Assembly: GCF_040096055.1 (NCBI RefSeq) | Contig: NZ_JBBMFK010000034.1 | Location: forward strand, 1-38,825 | Source of the DNA: Pseudoflavonifractor intestinihominis | Lineage (GTDB): Bacteria; Bacillota; Clostridia; Oscillospirales; Oscillospiraceae | Direction of reading: 5' to 3' | DNA length: 38,825 nt | Part shown: positions 1 through 6,437 of the stretch, piece by piece | How the letters are laid out: the number at the start of each line of letters is the position of its first letter | How positions within the stretch are numbered: position 1 is the stretch's first letter | Translations under genes and position numbers: made by a program | Notes under the pieces: model-generated | Database searches by the model: none | What the model was told of the DNA's origin: nothing | The model's input: the letters and a program-made list of their open reading frames with translations, nothing else

Positions 1-380
1 GTGTTGCCAACCGCGTCACCTACTTTCTGTAAGACTTCATACTTGAGGGCGGCAAGGTCGGCTATGGCGGCGCGTACTTCGCCGGACAGCGCATGGTAAG
101 GTGCGCCGTACTCGTTCAGATACCGGGCTATCTGGTTGAGGTTGCCACCGATTTTGCCGTACTCGGCTGTGAGTTTCCCGACAGCGGAAAGCAGCTCGTC
201 ATTGACCGTTGATATATGGATAATAGGGCGTATAGCGGTGCGCCGTATCGCCTGCCGGAGAAATTCGGACTGGCTGATACCATAGGGCGCAAGCCGCGCT
301 GTGAAGTCGGCGTATTCTTCTTCGGACAGCCGGGTTTTCACAACGCGGCTGCGGTGGGGTGTGTTGTATTTCTTTCGCAT
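1..380 (-). CDS. mobC: MobC-family mobilization protein (partial, C-terminus beyond window)
   Basis: The visible protein starts MRKKYNTPHRSRVVKTRLSE and runs about 126 residues to the window edge without a stop. It has the ribbon-helix-helix-like N-terminus and the GGNLNQIARYLN motif (around residue 79) typical of bacterial MobC relaxosome accessory proteins, which help the relaxase bind and nick oriT. A strong AGGAGG lies 9 bases before the ATG at 378-380, which fixes the start. The relaxase gene would normally follow downstream, outside the window. The gene lies after the Orf7/Orf8 regulatory pair on the same strand, separated by a terminator and a non-coding stretch that may hold oriT. The family assignment comes from residue patterns only. 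Confidence 0.85.
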   Translation of the reverse strand, partial: MRKKYNTPHRSRVVKTRLSEEEYADFTARLAPYGISQSEFLRQAIRRTAIRPIIHISTVNDELLSAVGKLTAEYGKIGGNLNQIARYLNEYGAPYHALSGEVRAAIADLAALKYEVLQKVGDAVGN

Positions 381-896
381 GGTCTGTAAACCTCCTTTCG
401 TTGGCGGCGCTCATGGGGCCCCCGCGCAAGCCCAGCGAAGCGGGTTGCGTGGGGAGAGGACGAGCGACGGAATGAATGAACTTTCGCGCTGGCGCGGAAG
501 TGAATGATATGTAGTCCGCGAGGACGACAAGCAGGGTTTGGGGAAGGCACTCCCCAACAAGTTTCCCGCGAGGGGCAAAACCGCAGAATTGCGGATTTTG
601 GCACCGTGGTAGAAACTTGCTCTGTAACTGCCGCAGACTGCCCCTGTCTGGTTCTTTCGCACATAGAACGGACAGGGCGGGGCTTCCGGCCCGCTGCGGA
701 CGGTCTTTTTTCCTTTCGCCAAAGATACTTTTGAAAGACTGCCAGCTACCCGTTGGACGGGGATTTTTCAAAATTTCTCTTTGCCCTCTACCACGGACAA
801 TAATCAAGAATGCCAAATGCCGGGGCAAAAATTTCTCCCTCACTTACTACTCCAACTTGAAAGGGTCAAAATGGCCGAAAACAGAACCGGTCAAAC
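381..896. other. Non-coding region upstream of mobC, possible oriT
   Basis: About 515 bases with no convincing gene; open frames here run into mobC in the wrong frame. Small inverted repeats are present: TTGGGGA/TCCCCAA (538-557, 6-base loop), CCGCA/TGCGG (581-594) and CAGAC/GTCTG (634-650). In related mobilizable and conjugative elements the transfer origin lies just upstream of mobC and is marked by such repeats. The oriT label is inferred from position; no nic site was recognised. Confidence 0.4.
538..557. repeat. Inverted repeat in the mobC upstream region
   Basis: TTGGGGA at 538-544 and TCCCCAA at 551-557 form a perfect 7-bp stem with a 6-base loop. It is the strongest short palindrome between the Orf8 terminator and mobC and could be a relaxase or MobC recognition hairpin. 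Confidence 0.45.
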
Positions 897-934
897 AAAA
901 AAAGCAGCAAATCTTTTTCAAGACTTACTGCTTT
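897..934 (-). terminator. Rho-independent terminator after the Orf7/Orf8 pair
   Basis: Read on the minus strand, AAAGCAG and CTGCTTT close a long stem. The stem continues inward through TAAGTCTT and AAGATTTG with a few G-U pairs to a GAAA loop, and is followed directly by a run of seven T. It lies about 35 bases after the stop of the Orf8-like gene and would end transcripts before the mobC region. Confidence 0.85.
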
Positions 935-967
935 CGCTTGCCGCCAGTAGGCGGCAGGTATTCAGAT

Positions 968-1180
968 TTATGGCTCGTCCGGCGGATAGTCAAACCGGAA
1001 CTTGAATTGACAGTCAATTAGTCGCTGTTTTACATAGTCCTCCACCTCGGCATTGACCTGCCCGTTCACTTTGGAGAAATAGCGGATATATCCGGCGTAG
1101 TGGAGCAGGACGGAGTTCACGGCGTCCGGGTCGCCCTCACGGGCTTTGACGATTGTTTCATAGGGGAGTAGTTTACTCAT
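968..1180 (-). CDS. Tn916 Orf8-like helix-turn-helix regulatory protein
   Basis: A 70-residue protein starting MSKLLPYETIVKAREGDPDA, matching the small helix-turn-helix proteins (Tn916 Orf8 type) that follow an Orf7 sigma-like gene in Tn916-family and clostridial conjugative elements. The start ATG at 1178-1180 overlaps the end of the upstream gene as ATGAGTAA, so translation is probably coupled; GGAGG lies 10 bases upstream. The family is tied to control of conjugation and excision genes. A strong terminator follows. The fold and role are inferred from family resemblance and the conserved gene order. Confidence 0.8.
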   Translation of the reverse strand: MSKLLPYETIVKAREGDPDAVNSVLLHYAGYIRYFSKVNGQVNAEVEDYVKQRLIDCQFKFRFDYPPDEP

Positions 1181-1595
1181 ACCGGCACACCTCCATTTCC
1201 TCGCGCAGCCGCCGCAAGGCAAGCTGGATATGCCGCCCCGCTGTGCTGCGTGTTCGGCCGATATGTGCGCCGATCACTCGCTGCGGCTGGCGCAGGAAGT
1301 AGTACCGGAAAATTTCTTCCTGTGACTGCTCCGGCAAGAGGGCAAGGGCGGCGGCAAGTTCCGCATGGTCCAGAACGGCGGTCTGGCCGCAGGCGGTAAA
1401 AAAATATTCTTCAAGCTGTTCCGGCTCAGCAAACTGGACAAACTTCTCATTCATCAGATAGTCAAGGGAAACTTCCCGTTCCCACCTCCGGCGCAGCTTC
1501 AAAATTATATCTATGGCGGCGTGGCGAATGACAACCTTGCAAAAGGCGTTAAAGGTGTACTGGATATGCACTTTGTAGGCTTCATCTTCGGTCAT
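1173..1595 (-). CDS. Tn916 Orf7-like RNA polymerase sigma-70-type regulator
   Basis: A 140-residue protein starting MTEDEAYKVHIQYTFNAFCK. A C-terminal region-4-like helix-turn-helix (about residues 85-132) includes LPEQSQEEIFRYYFL and IGAHIGRTRSTAGRHIQLAL. It matches the sigma-factor-like Orf7 of Tn916-family elements, which activates the element's own transfer and recombination genes. The ATG at 1593-1595 follows GAGAGGGGGAA in a leader holding a strong hairpin (1625-1653). It overlaps the Orf8-like gene by 8 bases. Part of the gene and its whole leader are duplicated at 2485-2790. Confidence 0.82.
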   Translation of the reverse strand: MTEDEAYKVHIQYTFNAFCKVVIRHAAIDIILKLRRRWEREVSLDYLMNEKFVQFAEPEQLEEYFFTACGQTAVLDHAELAAALALLPEQSQEEIFRYYFLRQPQRVIGAHIGRTRSTAGRHIQLALRRLREEMEVCRYE

Positions 1596-1749
1596 GGAAA
1601 TTCCCCCTCTCTGAATAATAGTGCGGGGCGGCAGCACTCCTTGCTGTCGCCCCTTGATTGCCTATCTGCAAAGGCGGGCGGGGCTGTCAACGGCGGCGCG
1701 TATGCGCCGTTCATCTTGACCGTTGACTGGCTCGGCTGGCTTTGCTATT
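1443..1749. repeat. Direct repeat copy 1 (orf7 5' part plus leader)
   Basis: This block recurs at 2485-2790 in the same orientation, offset 1041-1042 bases. The leader part (1596-1749) differs by a single-base indel, whereas the coding part (1443-1595) differs at about 16 of 153 positions. The repeat ends exactly at the stop of the XRE gene that starts at 2177. Confidence 0.92.
1625..1653 (-). promoter_or_regulatory. Leader hairpin upstream of the Orf7-like gene
   Basis: A 12-bp stem (GGGGCGGCAGCA against TGCTGTCGCCCC, one G-T pair) with a 5-base loop ends about 30 bases before the orf7 start. No T-run follows on the minus strand, so it is more likely an RNA structure acting on stability or translation than a terminator. 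Further upstream in the leader, GTCAACGG and CCGTTGAC form a second, longer-range stem (about 1687-1730). Function is inferred. Confidence 0.55.
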
Positions 1750-2177
1750 CATTCCTCTATGATTTGTGTTTGGTCGGTTATCTCTGGCTGATTACTCTGA
1801 ATGCCTTCATTGAAGTTTGGAACGCTGAAAAGCACGGCAATGAGAATGTTTATTAAAACTATAGCCGCCAATATAATAGCAACTATTTTCCAGATCCGGC
1901 GCGAGCGGCGATTTTTGATTGCAAGCTGTTCATTTATCCTTGACAACTGCTCTGCGACATCACTGGCAGTATTTTCATTTTCAATTTTTGCCCCCAGCAA
2001 TTCGCTGACAGAAACTTCCAATATTTCTGCCAGCCGGATAAGAGTATCAGCGTCGGGAACGGATAAATTTTTCTCCCACTTAGAAATGGTCTGTCGGACT
2101 ACATGGAGCCTTGTTGCCAATTCTTCCTGTGAAAAACCTTTCTGCTTTCTGAGAGTTTTTAAGTTTTCTCCAAACAT
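1749..2177 (-). CDS. XRE-family transcriptional regulator with C-terminal membrane segment
   Basis: A 142-residue protein. Residues 1-60 form a Cro/C1-type helix-turn-helix (LKTLRKQKGFSQEELATRLH, then VVRQTISKWEKNLSVPD). A linker follows, then one hydrophobic segment at about residues 95-117 (IWKIVAIILAAIVLINILIA) and a polar tail. Such membrane-tethered XRE proteins are common in Bacillota, often near transporters or resistance genes; the ligand is unknown. The start ATG is at 2175-2177 with AAGGAG 11 bases upstream. The stop codon sits exactly where the direct repeat begins, so the gene appears to be a module placed ahead of the orf7 leader, with which it is probably co-transcribed. Confidence 0.8.
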   Translation of the reverse strand: MFGENLKTLRKQKGFSQEELATRLHVVRQTISKWEKNLSVPDADTLIRLAEILEVSVSELLGAKIENENTASDVAEQLSRINEQLAIKNRRSRRIWKIVAIILAAIVLINILIAVLFSVPNFNEGIQSNQPEITDQTQIIEE

Positions 2178-2301
2178 TGTGCGTTACACTCCTTCGCTTT
2201 GATAAGTCTAATCCAAAGTAACATATTAGCCTTCATACGGCAAGCAACGCAGATTAACAATAACGCAACTGCCTGTAAAATAAAGGCTTTCGCCATTAAA
2301 G

Positions 2302-2460
2302 CTACTTGAAAATATCGATTTCTTCGATAGGTGCGCCAACTGCTCCTGAAATGTTAATCGCAAATTCGAGAGGGATTATACTGTACTTTTCCAGCCGCAT
2401 AATTGTTTTCCGGCGTACACCTACCTGTATGGCTAATTGCTCTTGTGTTAAGTCTTTTAG
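2302..2460 (-). pseudogene. Remnant of an XRE-family helix-turn-helix gene
   Basis: The minus strand reads KDLTQEQLAIQVGVRRKTIM followed by a shortened tail ending APIEEIDIFK and a TAG stop. This is recognisable as the second half of a short XRE regulator (YdaS/Xre type). A stop codon lies directly upstream in frame, with no start codon, and the residues after RLEK are compressed, so this is a decayed fragment. It lies between the intact XRE gene and repeat copy 2. Confidence 0.65.
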
Positions 2461-2517
2461 CTACCTGTATTTTTATCATAAACACTTCTCATTCATCAGA
2501 TACTCAAGATAAGCTTC

Positions 2518-2637
2518 CTATTCCCACCTTTGGCGCAACTTCAAAATTTTATCTATGGCTGCGTGACGAATGACAATCTTGCAAAAGGCATTGAATGTGT
2601 ACTGGATATGCACTTTGTAGGCTTCATCTTCGGTCAT
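2518..2637 (-). pseudogene. Truncated copy of the Orf7-like sigma gene
   Basis: Encodes only 39 residues, starting MTEDEAYKVHIQYTFNAFCK and ending LKLRQRWE, where a TAG replaces the codon that continues the protein in the intact copy. Recognisable orf7 sequence continues past the stop to about 2485 and then ends. It keeps the same start and ribosome-binding site as the intact gene. Confidence 0.85.
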
Positions 2638-2665
2638 GGAAATTCCCCCTCTCTGATAATAGTGC

Positions 2666-2694
2666 GGGGCGGCAGCACTCCTTGCTGTCGCCCC
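2666..2694 (-). promoter_or_regulatory. Second copy of the orf7 leader hairpin
   Basis: Same 12-bp stem and 5-base loop as at 1625-1653, with no base change, upstream of the truncated orf7 copy. Its perfect conservation next to a degenerating coding copy is unexpected. Confidence 0.55.
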
Positions 2695-2702
2695 TTGATT
2701 GC

Positions 2703-4106
2703 CTATCTGCAAAGGCGGGCGGGGCTGTCAACGGCGGCGCGTATGCGCCGTTCATCTTGACCGTTGACTGGCTCGGCTGGCTTTGCTATTACCTTGCGGT
2801 AAACGTAAATGGATATGATCGCAGTAATCACTTCCGTGATCCAAAACGCATTCCAGACGCCAACCGCTCCGAGAAACCTGCTGAGTAAAAACGCAGCCGG
2901 GATGATTACCACTACATACCGGCAAAGAGAAATCAGTAAGGAGGGCGTGCCTTTCCCCAGCCCCTCCAATGCGCCGGAAGAAGTAACAGAAACCGCCGAG
3001 ACGATAAATCCGGCCCCGATGATGCGCAAGGCAGTTTCCCCGGCCTGGATCGTCGCTTCCGTGTGGGTAAACAGCCCTATCAGCTGGCCGGGGATCAGCA
3101 GACATATCGCGGTTCCAAGCACCATAATGATACCGCTCATGCACAAAACAATCTGATAAATCTGGCTGACTCGTTTGTGCTCCCCTGCACCGTAGTTATA
3201 GCCGATCAGGGGGCGCATCCCCTGCACAATGCCATTCGCCGGAAGATAGATGAAGGTCTGCAATTTGTAATAGATCCCCAAAACCAGAATATACACTTCG
3301 GAATAGGCAGCTAAAATCGCATTGAGCGCCGAAATCAAAAGAGACGGAAGTGCAAGATTCAGGGTTGCGGGAATGCCGATAGAATACAGCTTGATGACCA
3401 TCTTTTTGCTGGGCAAAATGTACTGCCTGCGGATATGCACGCGAATTGGCCGCAAAAGATAGACTACAAGGTAAATCGCCAGTGTCAGAGCCTGTCCGAT
3501 GCCGGTTGCCAGCGCAGCGCCTTCAATTCCCATTTCCGGGAATGGGCCATAGCCAAAAATCAGAACGGGGTCTAAGACGATGTTTGTGATGCACCCGCAC
3601 ATCAGGCTGATCATGGTTGTCTTCATGTTTCCTACTGCCTGGAACAGTTTCTCAAACGCCATGCTGACGGTAACAATGAGCGTAAAGGCGAACGCAACGA
3701 TAGAATAGCGGACGCCAAGTTCAATGACCGCTTCGGATGAAGTGAACATCCGCAGGAAAACCGGCATGATGGCGATACAGCAGACTGTCATAACAACGCC
3801 ATGAATCACGGCAAGCACAAGTCCCTGTGTAGCGGCCTGATCCGTTTTTTCATGATCCCCCGCGCCCAGATAGAAGGCGATCACTGCATTGATCCCAACG
3901 CCAAATCCAATTCCGGCAGCATTGATAAAATTTTGAACCGGGTAAACCAACGATAATGCCGTCATAGCCTCCTCGCTGATCTGCGCGACGAAAAAACTGT
4001 CCACAATGTTGTAGAGGGAATTGACCAGCATGGATAACACCATAGGCAGGGACATGGATAAAATCAGCGGTAATACCGGCTTTTCTTTCATGAAAGTATC
4101 GTTCAT
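2703..4106 (-). CDS. MATE-family multidrug efflux transporter (C-terminal tail fused to repeat)
   Basis: A 467-residue polytopic membrane protein starting MNDTFMKEKPVLPLILSMSL, with the two six-helix bundles of MATE (MatE, MepA/DinF-like) cation/drug antiporters and the typical segment SLPMVLSMLVNSLYNIVDSF. AAGGAGGAATT precedes the ATG at 4104-4106. It lies 22 bases after a second MATE gene and a nitroreductase, forming one operon. The body ends near YRKVI. The last 27 residues, including AKPAEPVNGQDERRIRAAVD, are read from repeat copy 2, so the native C-terminus was lost by recombination. The tail lies after the last predicted helix, so transport may be unaffected. The substrate is unknown. 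Confidence 0.87.
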   Translation of the reverse strand: MNDTFMKEKPVLPLILSMSLPMVLSMLVNSLYNIVDSFFVAQISEEAMTALSLVYPVQNFINAAGIGFGVGINAVIAFYLGAGDHEKTDQAATQGLVLAVIHGVVMTVCCIAIMPVFLRMFTSSEAVIELGVRYSIVAFAFTLIVTVSMAFEKLFQAVGNMKTTMISLMCGCITNIVLDPVLIFGYGPFPEMGIEGAALATGIGQALTLAIYLVVYLLRPIRVHIRRQYILPSKKMVIKLYSIGIPATLNLALPSLLISALNAILAAYSEVYILVLGIYYKLQTFIYLPANGIVQGMRPLIGYNYGAGEHKRVSQIYQIVLCMSGIIMVLGTAICLLIPGQLIGLFTHTEATIQAGETALRIIGAGFIVSAVSVTSSGALEGLGKGTPSLLISLCRYVVVIIPAAFLLSRFLGAVGVWNAFWITEVITAIISIYVYRKVIAKPAEPVNGQDERRIRAAVDSPARLCR

Positions 4107-4128
4107 AATTCCTCCTTCGCAGAATACG

Positions 4129-5466
4129 TTATGATTTTTTACGGTGATACCAGGCCATCATTATGAGAGCAACAAGCAAGGTGCCAGTTTCCGCGACAGG
4201 GAATGCAAGCCAGATTCCGTTCAGATGGAACAATTTGTCCAGACACCATAAGGATGGAACAAGGAAAAGCAGTTGCCTGCATAATTGAATTGCCATGCTG
4301 GAACCTACTTTTTCTGTGGCCTGAAAATAGGTGGAAATCATAGTAGAAAGACCGCAAAACAGATAGCTTGTCGCCATAATCCGCATAGCGGATATTCCAA
4401 AGGAGCGCATGGCTTCCGATGCCGTAAACAATCCCAAAATCTGCGCCGGAAAAAGGATGACAGCCAACGTCCCCAGTATCATCATGCCGGTGACCAAAGC
4501 AGTTCCGTATCGGAAAGCGGAATGCAGCCGTTCGCTGCTCCCTGCGCCGTAGTTAAACCGCATGACTGGCAAACAACCCTGGATTAAGCCATTTACCGTC
4601 ATAACAATCAACTGCTGCACCTTAAAATATGCACCGAAGAATGCAATCGCCGTATCAGAATACGCCACCAGAAACAGATTGACGAACGTCACCATAAACG
4701 AACTGAGGGCGTTCATAATAAAAGATGGCAGGCCAAAGGCAAAAATACGGCGGATCATCTGTTTCTGCAAGTGAAAGCCTTTGATTTTTATCTGCACTTT
4801 TTGCTTTTTGTCCAGCAGCAAAGCAAACGCCAAAATCATGGACAACAAATAGCCCGCAACAGTAGCCACCGCAGCGCCGCGGATTCCCATAGCCGGGAAA
4901 ATACCAATACCAAAAATCAGGATGGGATCGAATACAAAATTGACCACCACGCCCGCAATCTGAAACCACATGGGAGCAATCATGTTCCCGGTGGCCTGTA
5001 TCATCTTCTGGATTGCGATATGCACCATATTGGGGATTTGCATGAACGAACATACGCCCATATAGGCAATGCTCAACTGATAGATTTCTTCATTATTGGT
5101 GAATGCCCGAAAGTAGGGTTTCATAATCAGGAATGACAGAAGGTTGAGCAAAGCACCTACTCCAAAGGCCAGTAACAATCCGTGTGTGACGGTGGTATTT
5201 GCTTCATCCTGCTTTTTCTGTCCAAGATACCCCGCAATCAGTACATTCACGCCGACACCAATCCAGATAGACGCCGCATTCATCAGTGTTGTAATCGGGA
5301 ATGACAGAGAAACAGCCGTCAGCGCATTCTCACTCAGCCGCGCTACAAACGCGCTGTCTATCAGGTTATAGGAATATTGCAGGAACATGGAAATCAGCGG
5401 CGGTATCGACATTTGCCAGATGAGCTTTCCAACAGGAGCGACCGCCATTTTATTATTGGTCTGCAT
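4129..5466 (-). CDS. MATE-family multidrug efflux transporter
   Basis: A 445-residue membrane protein starting MQTNNKMAVAPVGKLIWQMS, with a MATE core (IPPLISMFLQYSYNLIDSAF, then a second bundle after about residue 235). The start at 5464-5466 is chosen because GGAGGG lies just upstream; a longer in-frame reading would run into the nitroreductase gene. It is clearly paralogous in layout to the next gene (2703-4106), so the operon carries two MATE pumps side by side. They might act as separate exporters or as partners; the sequence does not decide. Export of a drug or toxic metabolite processed by the neighbouring nitroreductase is an inference from gene order. Confidence 0.87.
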   Translation of the reverse strand: MQTNNKMAVAPVGKLIWQMSIPPLISMFLQYSYNLIDSAFVARLSENALTAVSLSFPITTLMNAASIWIGVGVNVLIAGYLGQKKQDEANTTVTHGLLLAFGVGALLNLLSFLIMKPYFRAFTNNEEIYQLSIAYMGVCSFMQIPNMVHIAIQKMIQATGNMIAPMWFQIAGVVVNFVFDPILIFGIGIFPAMGIRGAAVATVAGYLLSMILAFALLLDKKQKVQIKIKGFHLQKQMIRRIFAFGLPSFIMNALSSFMVTFVNLFLVAYSDTAIAFFGAYFKVQQLIVMTVNGLIQGCLPVMRFNYGAGSSERLHSAFRYGTALVTGMMILGTLAVILFPAQILGLFTASEAMRSFGISAMRIMATSYLFCGLSTMISTYFQATEKVGSSMAIQLCRQLLFLVPSLWCLDKLFHLNGIWLAFPVAETGTLLVALIMMAWYHRKKS

Positions 5467-5525
5467 ACTTTCCCTCCTCTCCACAAAGTGTCCGGCGCAA
5501 AAACATTGCGCCGGACAGCAGGACA

Positions 5526-6047
5526 TTAAATCCGAACGATATAGTTTTGTTTGCGTGCTGCGGGTTGACCGGCTTCCTGGGCTGGATAACCCAATGCAAT
5601 CGCTCCGACGCCGCGCAAGGTTTCCGGCAGCTTCCACTCCCGCAGGAGAGCCTTACCGCTTTCACTGTCGAAAATCTCACGTTCCCGATGTACCCATACG
5701 GTTCCCAGCCCAAGAGCATGGGCGGCGAGCATCATATTTTCAAGGACGCAGCTTCCATCCTCTACAAAGGTGTTTGCGGAGCCATCTGCCAGAACCAAAA
5801 TCACGACAGGCGCGCCATAATAAGGGTCTGTATTGTTCCCCATCACTTCTGCGTTTAACCTGGCGATTTCCTGCCGGTATTTGGGGTCTGTGATTGCAAT
5901 GATGGTAGGGGATTGACGTCCTCCGCCGGTAGGTGCATAAGTCCCGGCTTCCAGTACAGCGTCCAACGCCTCGGAAGGGACAGGTTGCGGTTTGTAAGCC
6001 CGTACACTACGGCGCGTCTTGATCAGAGATAAGAAGTTGTTTTCCAT
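5526..6047 (-). CDS. Nitroreductase-family FMN protein
   Basis: A 173-residue protein with the FMN-binding start of the family (residues 10-16, KTRRSVR), the AGTYAPTGGGRQSP segment near residue 35, and GLGTVWVHRE near residue 115, all typical of short nitroreductase/BluB-like flavoproteins that reduce nitro or quinone groups with NAD(P)H. GGAGG lies upstream of the ATG at 6045-6047. It is the first gene of the nitroreductase-MATE-MATE operon, behind a consensus promoter and a leader terminator. Together these look like a detoxification cassette carried by the ICE. Confidence 0.87.
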   Translation of the reverse strand: MENNFLSLIKTRRSVRAYKPQPVPSEALDAVLEAGTYAPTGGGRQSPTIIAITDPKYRQEIARLNAEVMGNNTDPYYGAPVVILVLADGSANTFVEDGSCVLENMMLAAHALGLGTVWVHREREIFDSESGKALLREWKLPETLRGVGAIALGYPAQEAGQPAARKQNYIVRI

Positions 6048-6093
6048 AAAAAATCATCCTCCATTCTGTCAACATTTCCGAGATGCAGGCAAC

Positions 6094-6131
6094 AAAAAAG
6101 CCACACAACTATCACAAGATAGCTGTGTGGC
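6094..6131 (-). terminator. Intrinsic terminator inside the nitroreductase operon leader
   Basis: On the minus strand GCCACACAGCTATC pairs with GATAGTTGTGTGGC (14 bp, one G-U) around a 4-base loop and is followed by TTTTTT. It lies between the promoter (6180-6208) and the nitroreductase start (6047), so it should stop most transcripts early unless antitermination occurs. The single mismatch on the plus strand is a G-U pair on the minus strand, which shows it is built for minus-strand RNA. Confidence 0.85.
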
Positions 6132-6179
6132 AAAAAGATGACCGAATCCGGAAAAGTCCACTCAAATTTTACTTTTATT

Positions 6180-6208
6180 AGTATAGCGAGCTTTCGGGAG
6201 ACTGTCAA
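6180..6208 (-). promoter_or_regulatory. Promoter of the nitroreductase-MATE operon
   Basis: Minus strand: TTGACA (6203-6208), 17-base spacer, TATACT (6180-6185), a near-perfect sigma-A promoter. The predicted start near 6173 gives a leader of about 125 bases containing the terminator. Confidence 0.85.
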
Positions 6209-6335
6209 GCATCAATCTTTACGGAATTGTGGAGGCTGTCTGTTGTTTTTTTGTGTTACTTTATGGCACATGAGCATTACTGGCAGATAGCGATAGGTAA
6301 TCCTTTGAAGTTATCGCCGGATTTTCCCCCGCTCC

Positions 6336-6369
6336 GCACCGTGCGTGCGGCTTTCACCGCACACGGCGC
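6336..6369 (-). ncRNA. Group II intron catalytic domain V
   Basis: The 34-nt hairpin on the minus strand starts with the AGC catalytic triad region. It has a 7-bp lower helix (GCGCCGT/ACGGTGC), a 2-base bulge, a GTGCGG/CCGCAC upper helix and a GAAA-type loop, as expected for a working domain V. Confidence 0.85.
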
Positions 6370-6437
6370 TCCATCGGAAATGAATTTCAACGGTTTTAAA
6401 CACAACTTACACACTTCGTCACAGCATTAAAGAATAG

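Larger units (their letters stand above)
2485..2790. repeat. Direct repeat copy 2 (orf7 fragment plus leader)
   Basis: Second copy of the 1443-1749 block. The leader portion is identical except for one missing base; the orf7 portion is about 90% identical and truncated. On the minus strand the last 27 or so codons of the upstream MATE gene are read from this repeat. Confidence 0.92.

Noticed and set aside
199..843. Minus-strand frame of 214 residues upstream of and overlapping mobC
   Set aside because: It overlaps mobC in another frame, lacks a ribosome-binding site and crosses the palindromes of the possible oriT.
6048..6208. Possible leader peptide in the nitroreductase leader
   Set aside because: The only long frame begins at the TTG of the -35 box, upstream of the transcript start, so it cannot be translated from this promoter.
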